64,000 nucleotides of DNA from Anaerolineales bacterium (lineage in GTDB: Bacteria; Chloroflexota; Anaerolineae; Anaerolineales; Villigracilaceae). This document shows, in pieces, positions 49,696-58,477 of the stretch; position 1 is the stretch's first letter, and each line of letters begins with the position of its first letter. The notes under the pieces were generated by a model, which worked only from the letters and a program-made list of their open reading frames with translations, made no database searches and was not told the DNA's origin. The position numbers and the translations under genes are program-made. Where the stretch lies: NCBI GenBank assembly GCA_019187665.1, contig JABARH010000014.1, forward strand, positions 1 to 64,000. Reading direction: 5' to 3'.

Positions 49696-51689
49696 TGACT
49701 GCCTCCAGTTTCATTGGCAGACTCTGCGGACGCGGCGCCGCCTGTGTCATCCGCCTTCGTCGTGATCAGTTGAACTGCCGCTTTGCGCCCCAGGATTTCG
49801 CCAAGTTCGCGCACTGCTGTGCGCAGGATGACGGACGGGTCGGTCGAGCCGCGCACGGCGCTGGTGATCTGGCGCAGCGCCTGTTCGCGCATGGCGCGTT
49901 CGCGGGTCTGTTCGGTGAGGCGCAAACTTTCCAGGTGTTCGCTCAGGCGGCGGGCGGTGGATTCCATCAGGTTCCGCTCGTGATCTGAAAGGTTTTCCTT
50001 CCCCGGCACGGAGAGCGCCCCCAGTTTTTCGCCGCGAATTTCGATGGGGAAAACTTCGGCGTTTTCCAGCCAGGCTGGCGATTCGGAAACCACCTTTTGG
50101 GTGTCGTAATGGTATCGCAGAGAAGTTTGTCCCGTGCTTTTAAGGTAGCCGCTCCAGTCTTCGCGGGTCAGGCGGCGTGAGGCCTCTTCCGCTTCCAGGC
50201 GGTAACGCTCGGCGCTTTCGAGCAGGCGCAGGGATTCGATCTGCTGCGACACCTGCCGTGCCACGGCGTTGATCAGTTCCGTGTTTTGTGGGTTTTGATC
50301 TTCGGGCTCCAGTTCCACCACGAGCGAACCCAGCGCTTCGCCCGCGACAGAAATGGGCGCGGCCAGCGCGTTTTCTTGCGCGGCTTCGATCTGCGCCTGG
50401 CCCAACGGGACGATTTGATTTTTCTCAAATTGGAAGCCGATCGTCTCGGGCTTATGGATGGCGTCGAGATATTCCATCCAGTTTTCGCGCGTCAGGCGGG
50501 CAGTTTGCTTTTCCACTTCGGCGCGCGCCTGCTGCGATTCGGCCAGCAGATTGGCGTTTTGGATGGCAACGGCAAGTTGTCCTGCCAGGGTTTCAAAGGC
50601 GGGTAGTTCTTTCTCGTTCAACTCGCCAATGCGTTCGCTTTGCATATCCAGTACGCCAATCACATTCTCGCCCAGCATGAGCGGTACGGCAATTTCGGAA
50701 CGCGTGGCGGGCAGGAGCGAGTTTGGGCGGAAGGAGGCGCTGGACGCCGTATCGGTGATGATGACCGATTTTTTATCGGCTGCGGCGCGCCCGTTGATGG
50801 AGGCAGAATCGAGCGGCAGGCTGTAACCGCGCCCGGCCAGTTCCGCGCCGACGCTGCCTGTTCCTGCCTGCAAGACGAGTTGCGTCCGCGCGGGGTTGAC
50901 AAGGTAAACCTGCACGTAATACAGGTCAAATTGTTTGCGGATGAGTTCCACCGCCTCGGCGAGCATGACTTCAAGCGCGCGCACCTGCGAAACAGAACGC
51001 CCGACCTCGGCGGCAACCTGCAGTTCTGAAAGACGTTGTATGGCGTCGCGCTGGGCGTGAAGCAGTTCGTCGTGGGAGCGTTGTAGTTCTTCGTGATCGC
51101 GTTTTGCTTCTTCGAGGCGCAGGCGTTCGATACTAGTACGATACCAGGCGAACAACGCCGCGAACAGGCCGATCATGAACAGACCTGCGATCGCGATGGG
51201 GTCATCGCTTTTCTGCGCGGGGGAAGCGATAGTGATGATAATTACCAGCGCCGCGGCGAAATTTGCCGCAATGAAGATCAACATTGCTTTAAGTTCCAGC
51301 AGGTTTGCAAGCAGGAACAGAACTGCAAAAGGGATCACGATGAAAAGCGCGGACGCGGAGCTGAACGTCGCGGATACGTATGCCAGCAACGTAAAGCCGC
51401 CGAGGAGCGGAGCCAGCGCGCGGCGATAGGCGCGGCTGCGGCTGAACAGATATGCCGCAAATGACGCGGCAGAAAACACAAGTGTCGTAAAGTTGAGGAG
51501 GCTGAAGAGCCCATACAGCGGCGCCGAAGTTGTGGCCGCGAAAAAGGTAAGGATCGCAAACGGAAGCGACAAAGCCGCGATCAGCTCGGCGGCGCGGCGC
51601 TCGTGTGGCGATTGGATTGACGGATGGGCGACGATAAATCGCTGGTAAAAGCCGCCGCGCCTGGCGTTGGGGGAGGAGGTCGCGTTCAT
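49692..51689 (-). CDS. Membrane GAF sensor without kinase domain
   Basis: The 665-residue protein has about six membrane helices (35-200), a coiled coil, a GAF domain (about 230-390, with GTGSVGAELAGRGYSLPLDS and LPATRSEIAVPLML) and two mini-GAF units marked by LTRENWMEYL and LTREDWSGYL. It ends with ALRQITSAVRGSTDPSV and AVRELGEILGRKA, the C-terminal module shared with the other kinase-less sensors here. It overlaps its neighbours on both sides (ATGA and TGATG). Confidence 0.85.
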   Translation of the reverse strand: MNATSSPNARRGGFYQRFIVAHPSIQSPHERRAAELIAALSLPFAILTFFAATTSAPLYGLFSLLNFTTLVFSAASFAAYLFSRSRAYRRALAPLLGGFTLLAYVSATFSSASALFIVIPFAVLFLLANLLELKAMLIFIAANFAAALVIIITIASPAQKSDDPIAIAGLFMIGLFAALFAWYRTSIERLRLEEAKRDHEELQRSHDELLHAQRDAIQRLSELQVAAEVGRSVSQVRALEVMLAEAVELIRKQFDLYYVQVYLVNPARTQLVLQAGTGSVGAELAGRGYSLPLDSASINGRAAADKKSVIITDTASSASFRPNSLLPATRSEIAVPLMLGENVIGVLDMQSERIGELNEKELPAFETLAGQLAVAIQNANLLAESQQARAEVEKQTARLTRENWMEYLDAIHKPETIGFQFEKNQIVPLGQAQIEAAQENALAAPISVAGEALGSLVVELEPEDQNPQNTELINAVARQVSQQIESLRLLESAERYRLEAEEASRRLTREDWSGYLKSTGQTSLRYHYDTQKVVSESPAWLENAEVFPIEIRGEKLGALSVPGKENLSDHERNLMESTARRLSEHLESLRLTEQTRERAMREQALRQITSAVRGSTDPSVILRTAVRELGEILGRKAAVQLITTKADDTGGAASAESANETGGSQ

Positions 51690-53032
51690 CAGTTTTGCTC
51701 CTGCATGGAAACTGCGCGGCGGGCGCGCGCCGAGGCCACTGCCTGCACGCGTTGCGCGCCGAGCGCGTTGCCCAGTTCGCGGGCGGCGGTTTGCAGGGTC
51801 TCTTCCACGGTGGCCGCGCGCTGAATCTTTTGGCCGATGAGGTTGACCAGGGCTTCCAATTTGGCCTGCGCGCGCGATTCTTCAAAGGAGCGCGCGTTTT
51901 GTATGGAACTTGCCAGTTGCGCGGCCAGCGCGGTCTGGATGTTGGCGTCCGATTCGGTGAAGCGCCCAGCCCGTTCGGATTGAATATCGAACACGCCAAT
52001 CACCCTGTCGGCGAAGATCATGGGGACGGCCAACTCGGAGCGGGTGTCGGGCAGCAGGGGGTTGGGCTGGAAGTCGGGCGCCTGCGTCACGTCGTTGACG
52101 ATGACGCCTTTCCGCTCGCGGGCGGCGCGCGCCACCAGCGATTGTTCGCGGCTGAGCGGGATGGAGTGTTTTTCGGAGACCATCACGCGTCCCGCTTCGC
52201 CCGCGCCTGCGGATAGGTTCAGGTTTTTTCCCTCTTCGTCGAGCAGGTAAATGTGCGCGTGATAGAGGTTGAAGCGCTCTTTTGTCAGGTTTGTCACTGC
52301 CTGCAAGAGGCGGCTGAATTCCAAAATGGAGGCGGTGGCAGCGCTGATCTCCGCGACCAGGGCCAGCGCCTGGGTGCGTTCGTTGACGCGGTCTTCAAGG
52401 CTGGCGGTCAATGCCTGAAGTTCGGTGTTGACTGTTTGCGCTTCTTTCAATCGGGCGCGTTCGCTTGCCGCGCGGAACGCGGAGATTCCAAAAAGGATGA
52501 AGCCTGTTGAGAATGTGACTCCCAATGTTCTGCCGTATGAGAAGGCAGGGTCATTGATCAGGTGGGCGGGCGCATAGGCTCGTACACTGGCGGTTGCAAA
52601 CACAGTGACGATCATGAGAAATAGAAATTCTCCCTGTGAAAGCAGGGCGCTGGCAAGGATTAACGAGATCGGGACGATGCTCAGAACCGAGTTGTCAATG
52701 CTGCTGGCCTCGCCGTTATAGATGTTGATGTATGCGATGGAGGTGAAGCCAAAGGCGATGATGTATGCGCCCAGGCGATAAAATCTTGTGCGGCTGGAGA
52801 TATAGGCTGTCAGCGTAAGCCCGAGGAAGAACATGAACACGAACAGCGCGCTTGGCCGCGAGAGGAGCGCCCAGGTGAAGGACAGGGAAAGGATTACGGA
52901 AAGGGTCGAGAGTAATTGGGCGCGCCTGCGTTCTCCAACCTCCGTAACGGAGGGATGCGGGTCGGTCAGGAATCGCCAGAAACGCGCAATATGGTTTTTC
53001 AGCGTTTCGCCTGGTGAATTCTTCGTGATCAT
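51689..53032 (-). CDS. Membrane GAF sensor without kinase domain (short)
   Basis: The 447-residue protein has about six membrane helices (40-190), a coiled coil (LKEAQTVNTELQALTASLED) and one GAF domain (about 220-380, with LPDTRSELAVPMIF and IGVFDIQSER). It ends with LVNLIGQKIQRAATVEE and AARELGNALGAQ. GGAG precedes the ATG. No output domain is present. Confidence 0.87.
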   Translation of the reverse strand: MITKNSPGETLKNHIARFWRFLTDPHPSVTEVGERRRAQLLSTLSVILSLSFTWALLSRPSALFVFMFFLGLTLTAYISSRTRFYRLGAYIIAFGFTSIAYINIYNGEASSIDNSVLSIVPISLILASALLSQGEFLFLMIVTVFATASVRAYAPAHLINDPAFSYGRTLGVTFSTGFILFGISAFRAASERARLKEAQTVNTELQALTASLEDRVNERTQALALVAEISAATASILEFSRLLQAVTNLTKERFNLYHAHIYLLDEEGKNLNLSAGAGEAGRVMVSEKHSIPLSREQSLVARAARERKGVIVNDVTQAPDFQPNPLLPDTRSELAVPMIFADRVIGVFDIQSERAGRFTESDANIQTALAAQLASSIQNARSFEESRAQAKLEALVNLIGQKIQRAATVEETLQTAARELGNALGAQRVQAVASARARRAVSMQEQN

Positions 53033-53047
53033 TGTTTACTCCAGTCT

Positions 53048-56000
53048 CTAGCCGATCTTGCTCTCATCCGACGGCGCGGATGTTTCGAGGGTCGCCAGGG
53101 CAGGCTTTCCGAGCGCGTGACCCAGCTCGCGTGCCGCCACCTGCATGGCGGCCTCGATGGTGGCCGCGCCCTGAATCTTCTGGCTGATGGCATTCAGCAT
53201 GACTTCGTGTTTAGCCTGTTTCTGGGCGCGCTCGAACTGGCGGCGGTTTTCCATGACGGTGGCGATCTGCGGCGCGAGGGCCGAGAATAAACGAATCTCA
53301 TCCTGGGTGAAGTTGTGCGGTTGCTCGCCTTCCAGCAACAGGATGGCGTCGCGCCGCGCAGCCAGGAAGAGCGGCAGGGCCGCCACCGAGCGGTAATGTA
53401 CCCGTTTGGCAACGGCCAGGGTGGCTTCATCCACGCGCGCGTCGTTGAGCATATCGTTGAAGAAGAGGGGCGCGGAACTTGAAAAGAGCGAGACCGCGTT
53501 CAAGGCCTGCTTCGGATAATGCGTTCCGATCGGCGTTGCCGGCAAATTGGCGTCTTTCGACCAGTTTGCAATGATACTCATGCCGCCGAGTTCGTCGTTG
53601 GCGTTGTAACTCAGACTTCCCAAAATAGCCCGGTCAATGGCAGGAATACCAAGCGCTTCCACGGTGGTCTTCACCAATTCCTGCAAGTCAGCGGATTGCG
53701 TCAGGCGGCGACCGGATTCGAAGAGTCGTTCCGATTGTGCCAGCGCGGATTGGGTCGCGTCGTATTGGCGGGAATTTTGCAGGGCGATGGCGACCTGGTT
53801 GGCGATGGAATCCAGCAGTTTGGCATCCTCCTGGCCCAAGGCGTCGGCGACGTTGTGCTGCACATCCAGCACGCCCAACACGTTTTCGCCCGCCGTGATC
53901 GGCACGGCAATTTCGGATTTCGTCTCCGGCAGGAGGGGGTTGGGAAGCCAGTCGGGGTCCTTGCTGGTGTCTGGAACGAGGACGATTTCGTTCGTCTCGG
54001 CAGCGCGGCCGACGAGGCCGCGTCCACGCGTGACTGTGTGGCCGCGTTCCAGCATCGTTTGTCCGGCCTCGCCTGTTCCGCCCACCATCGCCAGGTTGCC
54101 GCTGGTTTCATCCACGAGGTAAATGTGCGTGTGATAGTAGTCGAAGGCCCGCTGCACTTCTTCCACAACTTCCTTCACCAATTCCGAGCGGCTCACGATC
54201 GTAGAAAGATGGCGGCTGACTTCGGCGGAGGCGGTCAGCGCTTTTGTGCGGTCGGCCACGCGTTGTTCGAGTCCGCCGATCAGGCCGCGCAATTGGGCGG
54301 TCATGGAGTTAAAAGTCTCTCCCAATACGCCGATTTCATCTTTCGATTCCACGACGGTCCGCGCGTTAAGGTTGCCTTGCGAAACCTGCTGCGCGGCGTC
54401 ACGCAGCTGGAGCAGGGAGCGCGAAAGGATTTGACCAACCCACTGGCTGAGCAGGAATGTGATCAGCAGTGCCGCGATCAGGATCAGGGTGGCTAGTCTT
54501 TGAGTATTGCGCGCTTCTGTTGCGGCACTCGCGACGGCTGCAAGATAGGCTGCATCCAGCTCAGCCACCGGCACGACCAGCGCGATGCTGTATCCAATGC
54601 TGCCCAGCGGCGCGTAGGACAGGTAATACTCGGTTCCGCCGACGGTCGCTTTCGACAGCCCGCTGTTTTCCAGCGTCATCTGCCGTGTGATGGCTTGCAG
54701 TTCGGCGGAGCCGCGCCCGGTGACCACCTGCTGCGGGGTCTCGTTGACCAGTATCTCTTCCCGCTGAAGGCCGAAGAAGGCGTAGCCGGCGTCCGTCATG
54801 GCGATGATGCGTCCCTCCGAATCGATCAGGAAGGCGAAGCCGCTTTGGCCGATCTGCACGCCCGCCACCCGTTCGGCGATGCGTGTCAGTTGCACATCTG
54901 CGCCCATCACGCCGCGGAACGTTCCGCGTTGATCATAGACCGGGATCGAGTTGGTGACGAGTAGTCCCATGCCGGCCGGGTCCTGGTAGGGCGGCGTCCA
55001 GTCCGGGAGGCGCTGCGGGTTGTTTTCCGGCGCGGCAATGGAATAGAAGATGCCGGTGCGCGCGTCGAAGTCTGGGGGGACGAGCGTGGCGAGTCCGATA
55101 TTTGGATAGTAGGTGGAGTTGCCCGCTTTGCCAATGTAATAGAGCGCTATGATGTTGGGATTGGCTTCGAGCATGGAGGGCGCGATGAAATCCAGGTAGG
55201 CGGTCGCGTTCAAGTCCCTGGCGAGAGACTCATCGAGGGACAGAAAACTGGGAATGAAGACCGAGCCCGGGGCAGAGGGATCGTTGCCGTATTGCCCGCC
55301 GTCCAGTTTAATGAGCGTGTCGGCGTTCCAGTAGGCGCCCTCTCCCAACGTTTCAGCCTGGCTGTACAACGCGGCGCGGTACTCAGCCAGGTTCCGAAGC
55401 GAGTTTGTCACATCCGTCAGGAGCTGGTTGGCGGCGCGTACCTCGCGTTGGACGGTGTCGGTCAACGTCTGTCTGGATTGCTCCTGCATGGTGGCTTGCA
55501 GTTGATCGGATAGGACGGCTTGCGTTTGGTTGGCGCGTTGAAAGGTGAAATAGCTGTAAATGCCGATGGTCAACCCGGTGATGACGAACACGCTGATCAG
55601 GAATTTTGTACGCAGAGAGTAATCGCGGAACTGGCGCAGGATGACGAAACCGAAAATAATGATAACGGCCGCGATGATGCCCGGCATGAATATGCGCGTG
55701 GCTTCCGGCTGGGGCAGGCGATAGGGCGGCAGATATAGATCCAGCAGGATGGAAAGGATGGCGCCCGCGATGCCGAGGTAGATTGCCCGTCTGGCCGAAG
55801 CGGGAGGCAGGGTCTGCCCGGCGATGACTGCCACGAGCACGCCCAGCCCCACGCCGATGACCAGCCCCGTGTCTTCGATCAGGGTTACGGTCGCGGCGAA
55901 GGTGATGATGGCCGCCCAAATGATCACCCATGCGCCGGTTTTCACCCAGCCGCGGCGGACGAGGAATCTGCCGACCAGAATGGCCGCCGCCAGCGCGAAG

Positions 56001-56173
56001 ATATCCGCGCTCCAGGCGTACATCTGCCAGGCGTTGGAGCGCAGGCCGAGATACAGATAGAATGAGGCGGCAATGATCGAAGCGATAAAGCCAAACAGCG
56101 CAATGCGCAGGGCGTTGCGCGCTTCGGGGGAACGATCTTCGGGGAGTGTGTTGGAGAGGGAAGGGTCGGACAT
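53048..56173 (-). CDS. Membrane sensor with Cache-like, HAMP and two GAF domains, no kinase
   Basis: The 1041-residue protein has several N-terminal membrane helices (25-185), a further one near 195-212, a large outer region (about 215-560) with Cache-like features (GMGLLVTNSIPVYDQRGTF and IGQSGFAFLIDSEGRIIA), a helix near 575-595, HAMP (SRSLLQLRDAAQQVSQGN), a GAF (LPETKSEIAVPITA) and a second GAF. It ends with MLNAISQKIQGAATIEA and AARELGHALGKP. The front half resembles a chemoreceptor, but no MCP signalling domain follows. AGAGGAGA precedes the ATG. Confidence 0.88.
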   Translation of the reverse strand: MSDPSLSNTLPEDRSPEARNALRIALFGFIASIIAASFYLYLGLRSNAWQMYAWSADIFALAAAILVGRFLVRRGWVKTGAWVIIWAAIITFAATVTLIEDTGLVIGVGLGVLVAVIAGQTLPPASARRAIYLGIAGAILSILLDLYLPPYRLPQPEATRIFMPGIIAAVIIIFGFVILRQFRDYSLRTKFLISVFVITGLTIGIYSYFTFQRANQTQAVLSDQLQATMQEQSRQTLTDTVQREVRAANQLLTDVTNSLRNLAEYRAALYSQAETLGEGAYWNADTLIKLDGGQYGNDPSAPGSVFIPSFLSLDESLARDLNATAYLDFIAPSMLEANPNIIALYYIGKAGNSTYYPNIGLATLVPPDFDARTGIFYSIAAPENNPQRLPDWTPPYQDPAGMGLLVTNSIPVYDQRGTFRGVMGADVQLTRIAERVAGVQIGQSGFAFLIDSEGRIIAMTDAGYAFFGLQREEILVNETPQQVVTGRGSAELQAITRQMTLENSGLSKATVGGTEYYLSYAPLGSIGYSIALVVPVAELDAAYLAAVASAATEARNTQRLATLILIAALLITFLLSQWVGQILSRSLLQLRDAAQQVSQGNLNARTVVESKDEIGVLGETFNSMTAQLRGLIGGLEQRVADRTKALTASAEVSRHLSTIVSRSELVKEVVEEVQRAFDYYHTHIYLVDETSGNLAMVGGTGEAGQTMLERGHTVTRGRGLVGRAAETNEIVLVPDTSKDPDWLPNPLLPETKSEIAVPITAGENVLGVLDVQHNVADALGQEDAKLLDSIANQVAIALQNSRQYDATQSALAQSERLFESGRRLTQSADLQELVKTTVEALGIPAIDRAILGSLSYNANDELGGMSIIANWSKDANLPATPIGTHYPKQALNAVSLFSSSAPLFFNDMLNDARVDEATLAVAKRVHYRSVAALPLFLAARRDAILLLEGEQPHNFTQDEIRLFSALAPQIATVMENRRQFERAQKQAKHEVMLNAISQKIQGAATIEAAMQVAARELGHALGKPALATLETSAPSDESKIG

Positions 56174-56182
56174 GGGTCTCCT

Positions 56183-57526
56183 CTAGAGCGCGGCGGAATT
56201 GAGCGGCTGTGTTTTTCGATCCTGGATGCTTTCATACCAGGCTGCATTTTCACAGACGACCGCAACTTGACCCGCGATGGCTTGCAGAATGGGCATTTGT
56301 TCCGGTTGAAAATAAGATGACGCGGGATGCGTGAGCAAAAGCGCGCCCAGCAATCCGCCGCGGCGGTTGGTCATGGGGACGATGATGGCGGAGGCAGCCG
56401 CCGCGCCGAGGATGTCGCTCCATTCGCCCTGACGCGCATTGTCAATCAGTTGCGCGGTGTTGGAACGATACGTTTTGTTCAGCGATTCCTTTAAGGCCGG
56501 GGCGTTCACCAGCCCTGGTGTGCGTGGAAATGAAAACAGTGCGCCGTTCTGGAAATTGAAAATATACCCCGCGCCTGCGCCGGTTCGCTGCGCCAGCAGT
56601 TCCAGCGCGGCGTTCAGCGTGTCCGCGAGTTGGCCGCGCGCGTTCAAGAGGCCGGTGATTTCGAGAACCATGCTCAGTTCGCGGTTCTGGCGGATGAGGC
56701 GGTCTTCGGCGCCTTTCACGCGTAACTTGGTACGGATGCGCGCCATCAGTTCGCGGCGGTCGAAGGGCTTGGTCACGTAATCGTCGGCGCCGAGGTTCAG
56801 CCCCGATTGGATGTCCACCGGGTCGAGCCGCGCCGCGGTCAGGATGATGACCGGCAGGCGTTGCAGAGCGGGGTCGGCGCGAATTTCCTCCAGCACGGCG
56901 AAGCCGGTCTTTTTGGGCATGTTCAGGTCGAGCAGGATCAGGTCGGGCGCGTGGCGGCGCGTTTGTTCGAGCGCTTCTTCGCCATCGCGCGCGGCCACAT
57001 ATTCGTAGCCTTCAACTTCGAGATAGCGTGAGAGTAATGTGATGTTGTCGGGGTGATCGTCGGCGATCAAAATTTTGAACGGCTTGGCGGCGGAGATTTC
57101 CTGGACGGCGGGGCGAGCGCGCTCCCATTTTGTCACCAATTCTTCCACGATCTGACAGATCTGTTCCGGCCGCACCGGCTTGATGATGATCTGGTCCACT
57201 TTGGCGCGCGCCGACGATTCTTTCAGCCCGGGCACGTCGTAGGCGGTGGTCAAAATGATGTACGCTGGTTTTCCCCCGGGGTGATTCTGCAATTTTTCCG
57301 CGAGTTCGAGGCCGTTCATTTCTGGCATGATCATGTCGGTGATCAAAATATCGGCGGCGCGTCCGTGGGCGCGTTCCAGCGCCTCGCGCCCGCTGGCAGC
57401 CGAGAAGACTTCCACTTTTGGCCCTAGTTGCGCCACCGCGCGCGCCAGCGTGGTGGCCGTGGTGGGGTGATCGTCCACGATCAGAACTCGGATGGGGGCA
57501 TCGCCGGATGCGTTGGGTTGGGTCAT
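56183..57526 (-). CDS. Double-receiver GAF protein
   Basis: The 447-residue protein has two receiver domains in tandem (Asp in ILITDMIMPEMNG and in LILLDLNMPKKTG), then a GAF domain (about 300-430, with LLNARGQLADTLNAALELLA and SAIIVPMTNRRGGLL). I chose ATG 57526 because the longer reading is not conserved. It has both GGAGG and a -10-like CACAAT just upstream. There is no DNA-binding or enzymatic output, so it could act as a phosphorelay hub between the kinase and the sensors. Confidence 0.87.
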   Translation of the reverse strand: MTQPNASGDAPIRVLIVDDHPTTATTLARAVAQLGPKVEVFSAASGREALERAHGRAADILITDMIMPEMNGLELAEKLQNHPGGKPAYIILTTAYDVPGLKESSARAKVDQIIIKPVRPEQICQIVEELVTKWERARPAVQEISAAKPFKILIADDHPDNITLLSRYLEVEGYEYVAARDGEEALEQTRRHAPDLILLDLNMPKKTGFAVLEEIRADPALQRLPVIILTAARLDPVDIQSGLNLGADDYVTKPFDRRELMARIRTKLRVKGAEDRLIRQNRELSMVLEITGLLNARGQLADTLNAALELLAQRTGAGAGYIFNFQNGALFSFPRTPGLVNAPALKESLNKTYRSNTAQLIDNARQGEWSDILGAAAASAIIVPMTNRRGGLLGALLLTHPASSYFQPEQMPILQAIAGQVAVVCENAAWYESIQDRKTQPLNSAAL

Positions 57527-57679
57527 GCCTCCATTGTGGCATGGATTTAACGTTTGTTCGGTTTGTATGGGGAGTGGAATGGTTGGGAAAAGTTGGGGAG
57601 GGCGCACACAAGGAAACAGGCGCATCGGTCACGCACGGCTGTGTCTATGAGTGTGCGCGCCTGCTTTTAATATGAAAAC

Positions 57680-58477
57680 TTATTCGCCCACAAATCGGTA
57701 GCCCGCGCCCCGCACGTTGATGATGTAGACCGGTTTTTGCGAATCCGGCTCGATGGCCTGGCGGATGTGGTGGATGTGCCACTTGACGAGTTCCTGCGCC
57801 TCGCGCGGCGCGGCGGTATAGCCCTGCGCCTCCGCGACGAGGGTCTGGTAATCCACCAGGTTGGGCGCGTGGCGCGCCAGAACGAGCAGGTAGTCGAAGG
57901 CGGTGGGAGGCAGGTCCACGGCGCGTCCGCCCACGCTCACGCGGCGGGCGAGCAGGTCGAGAATCAGATTGCCGCGTGAGAGGAAACGTTCGGGGTGGCG
58001 CGTCGCGTCCGCAGATGGGGGAGTCGCTTCGTCGGCTTCGAGGTTTTTCAATTCGGTCTGCAGCGCTTCGATCTGCGATTGAATCTCGCGTTTGCGGCGA
58101 TCTTTTACGCGGCGGGCCAGCGCGGCGCGCGTCCGTTCGAGCAGAACTTCGGGCTGAAGGGGTTTGAGCAGGTAGTCGCTGGCGCCGAGGCGCAGGGCTT
58201 CGAGCGCGGAGTTGAGATCGGGTTGGGCGGTGAAGAGGATCACCGGCAATTCGGGATGTGAGGCGTGGATTGTTTTGAGAATCTCGAGGCCGTTCATGTC
58301 GGGCATGCGGATGTCGAGGTGGACGAGATCGAAGGCGGTGTTGGCGAGGAGGGAAAGTCCCAGCGCGCCGCTTTCGGCGGTGGAGACGGTGTGACCGGCG
58401 CGTTGCAGGATGCGCGCCAGGGTTTGGCGCAGGGCGGCTTCGTCGTCAATGATGAGGATGCGGCCGGTGGGGTTCAT
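57680..58477 (-). CDS. Response regulator with OmpR-type winged helix
   Basis: The 265-residue protein has a receiver (Asp 55 in LVHLDIRMPDMNG, Lys in YLLKPL), a coiled linker (KREIQSQIEALQTELKNLEA) and a C-terminal winged helix (LPPTAFDYLLVLARHAPNLVD, KWHIHHIRQAIEPD, NVRGAGYRF). It overlaps the kinase gene by four bases (ATGA). It is probably the transcriptional output of the 611-residue kinase. Confidence 0.93.
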   Translation of the reverse strand: MNPTGRILIIDDEAALRQTLARILQRAGHTVSTAESGALGLSLLANTAFDLVHLDIRMPDMNGLEILKTIHASHPELPVILFTAQPDLNSALEALRLGASDYLLKPLQPEVLLERTRAALARRVKDRRKREIQSQIEALQTELKNLEADEATPPSADATRHPERFLSRGNLILDLLARRVSVGGRAVDLPPTAFDYLLVLARHAPNLVDYQTLVAEAQGYTAAPREAQELVKWHIHHIRQAIEPDSQKPVYIINVRGAGYRFVGE

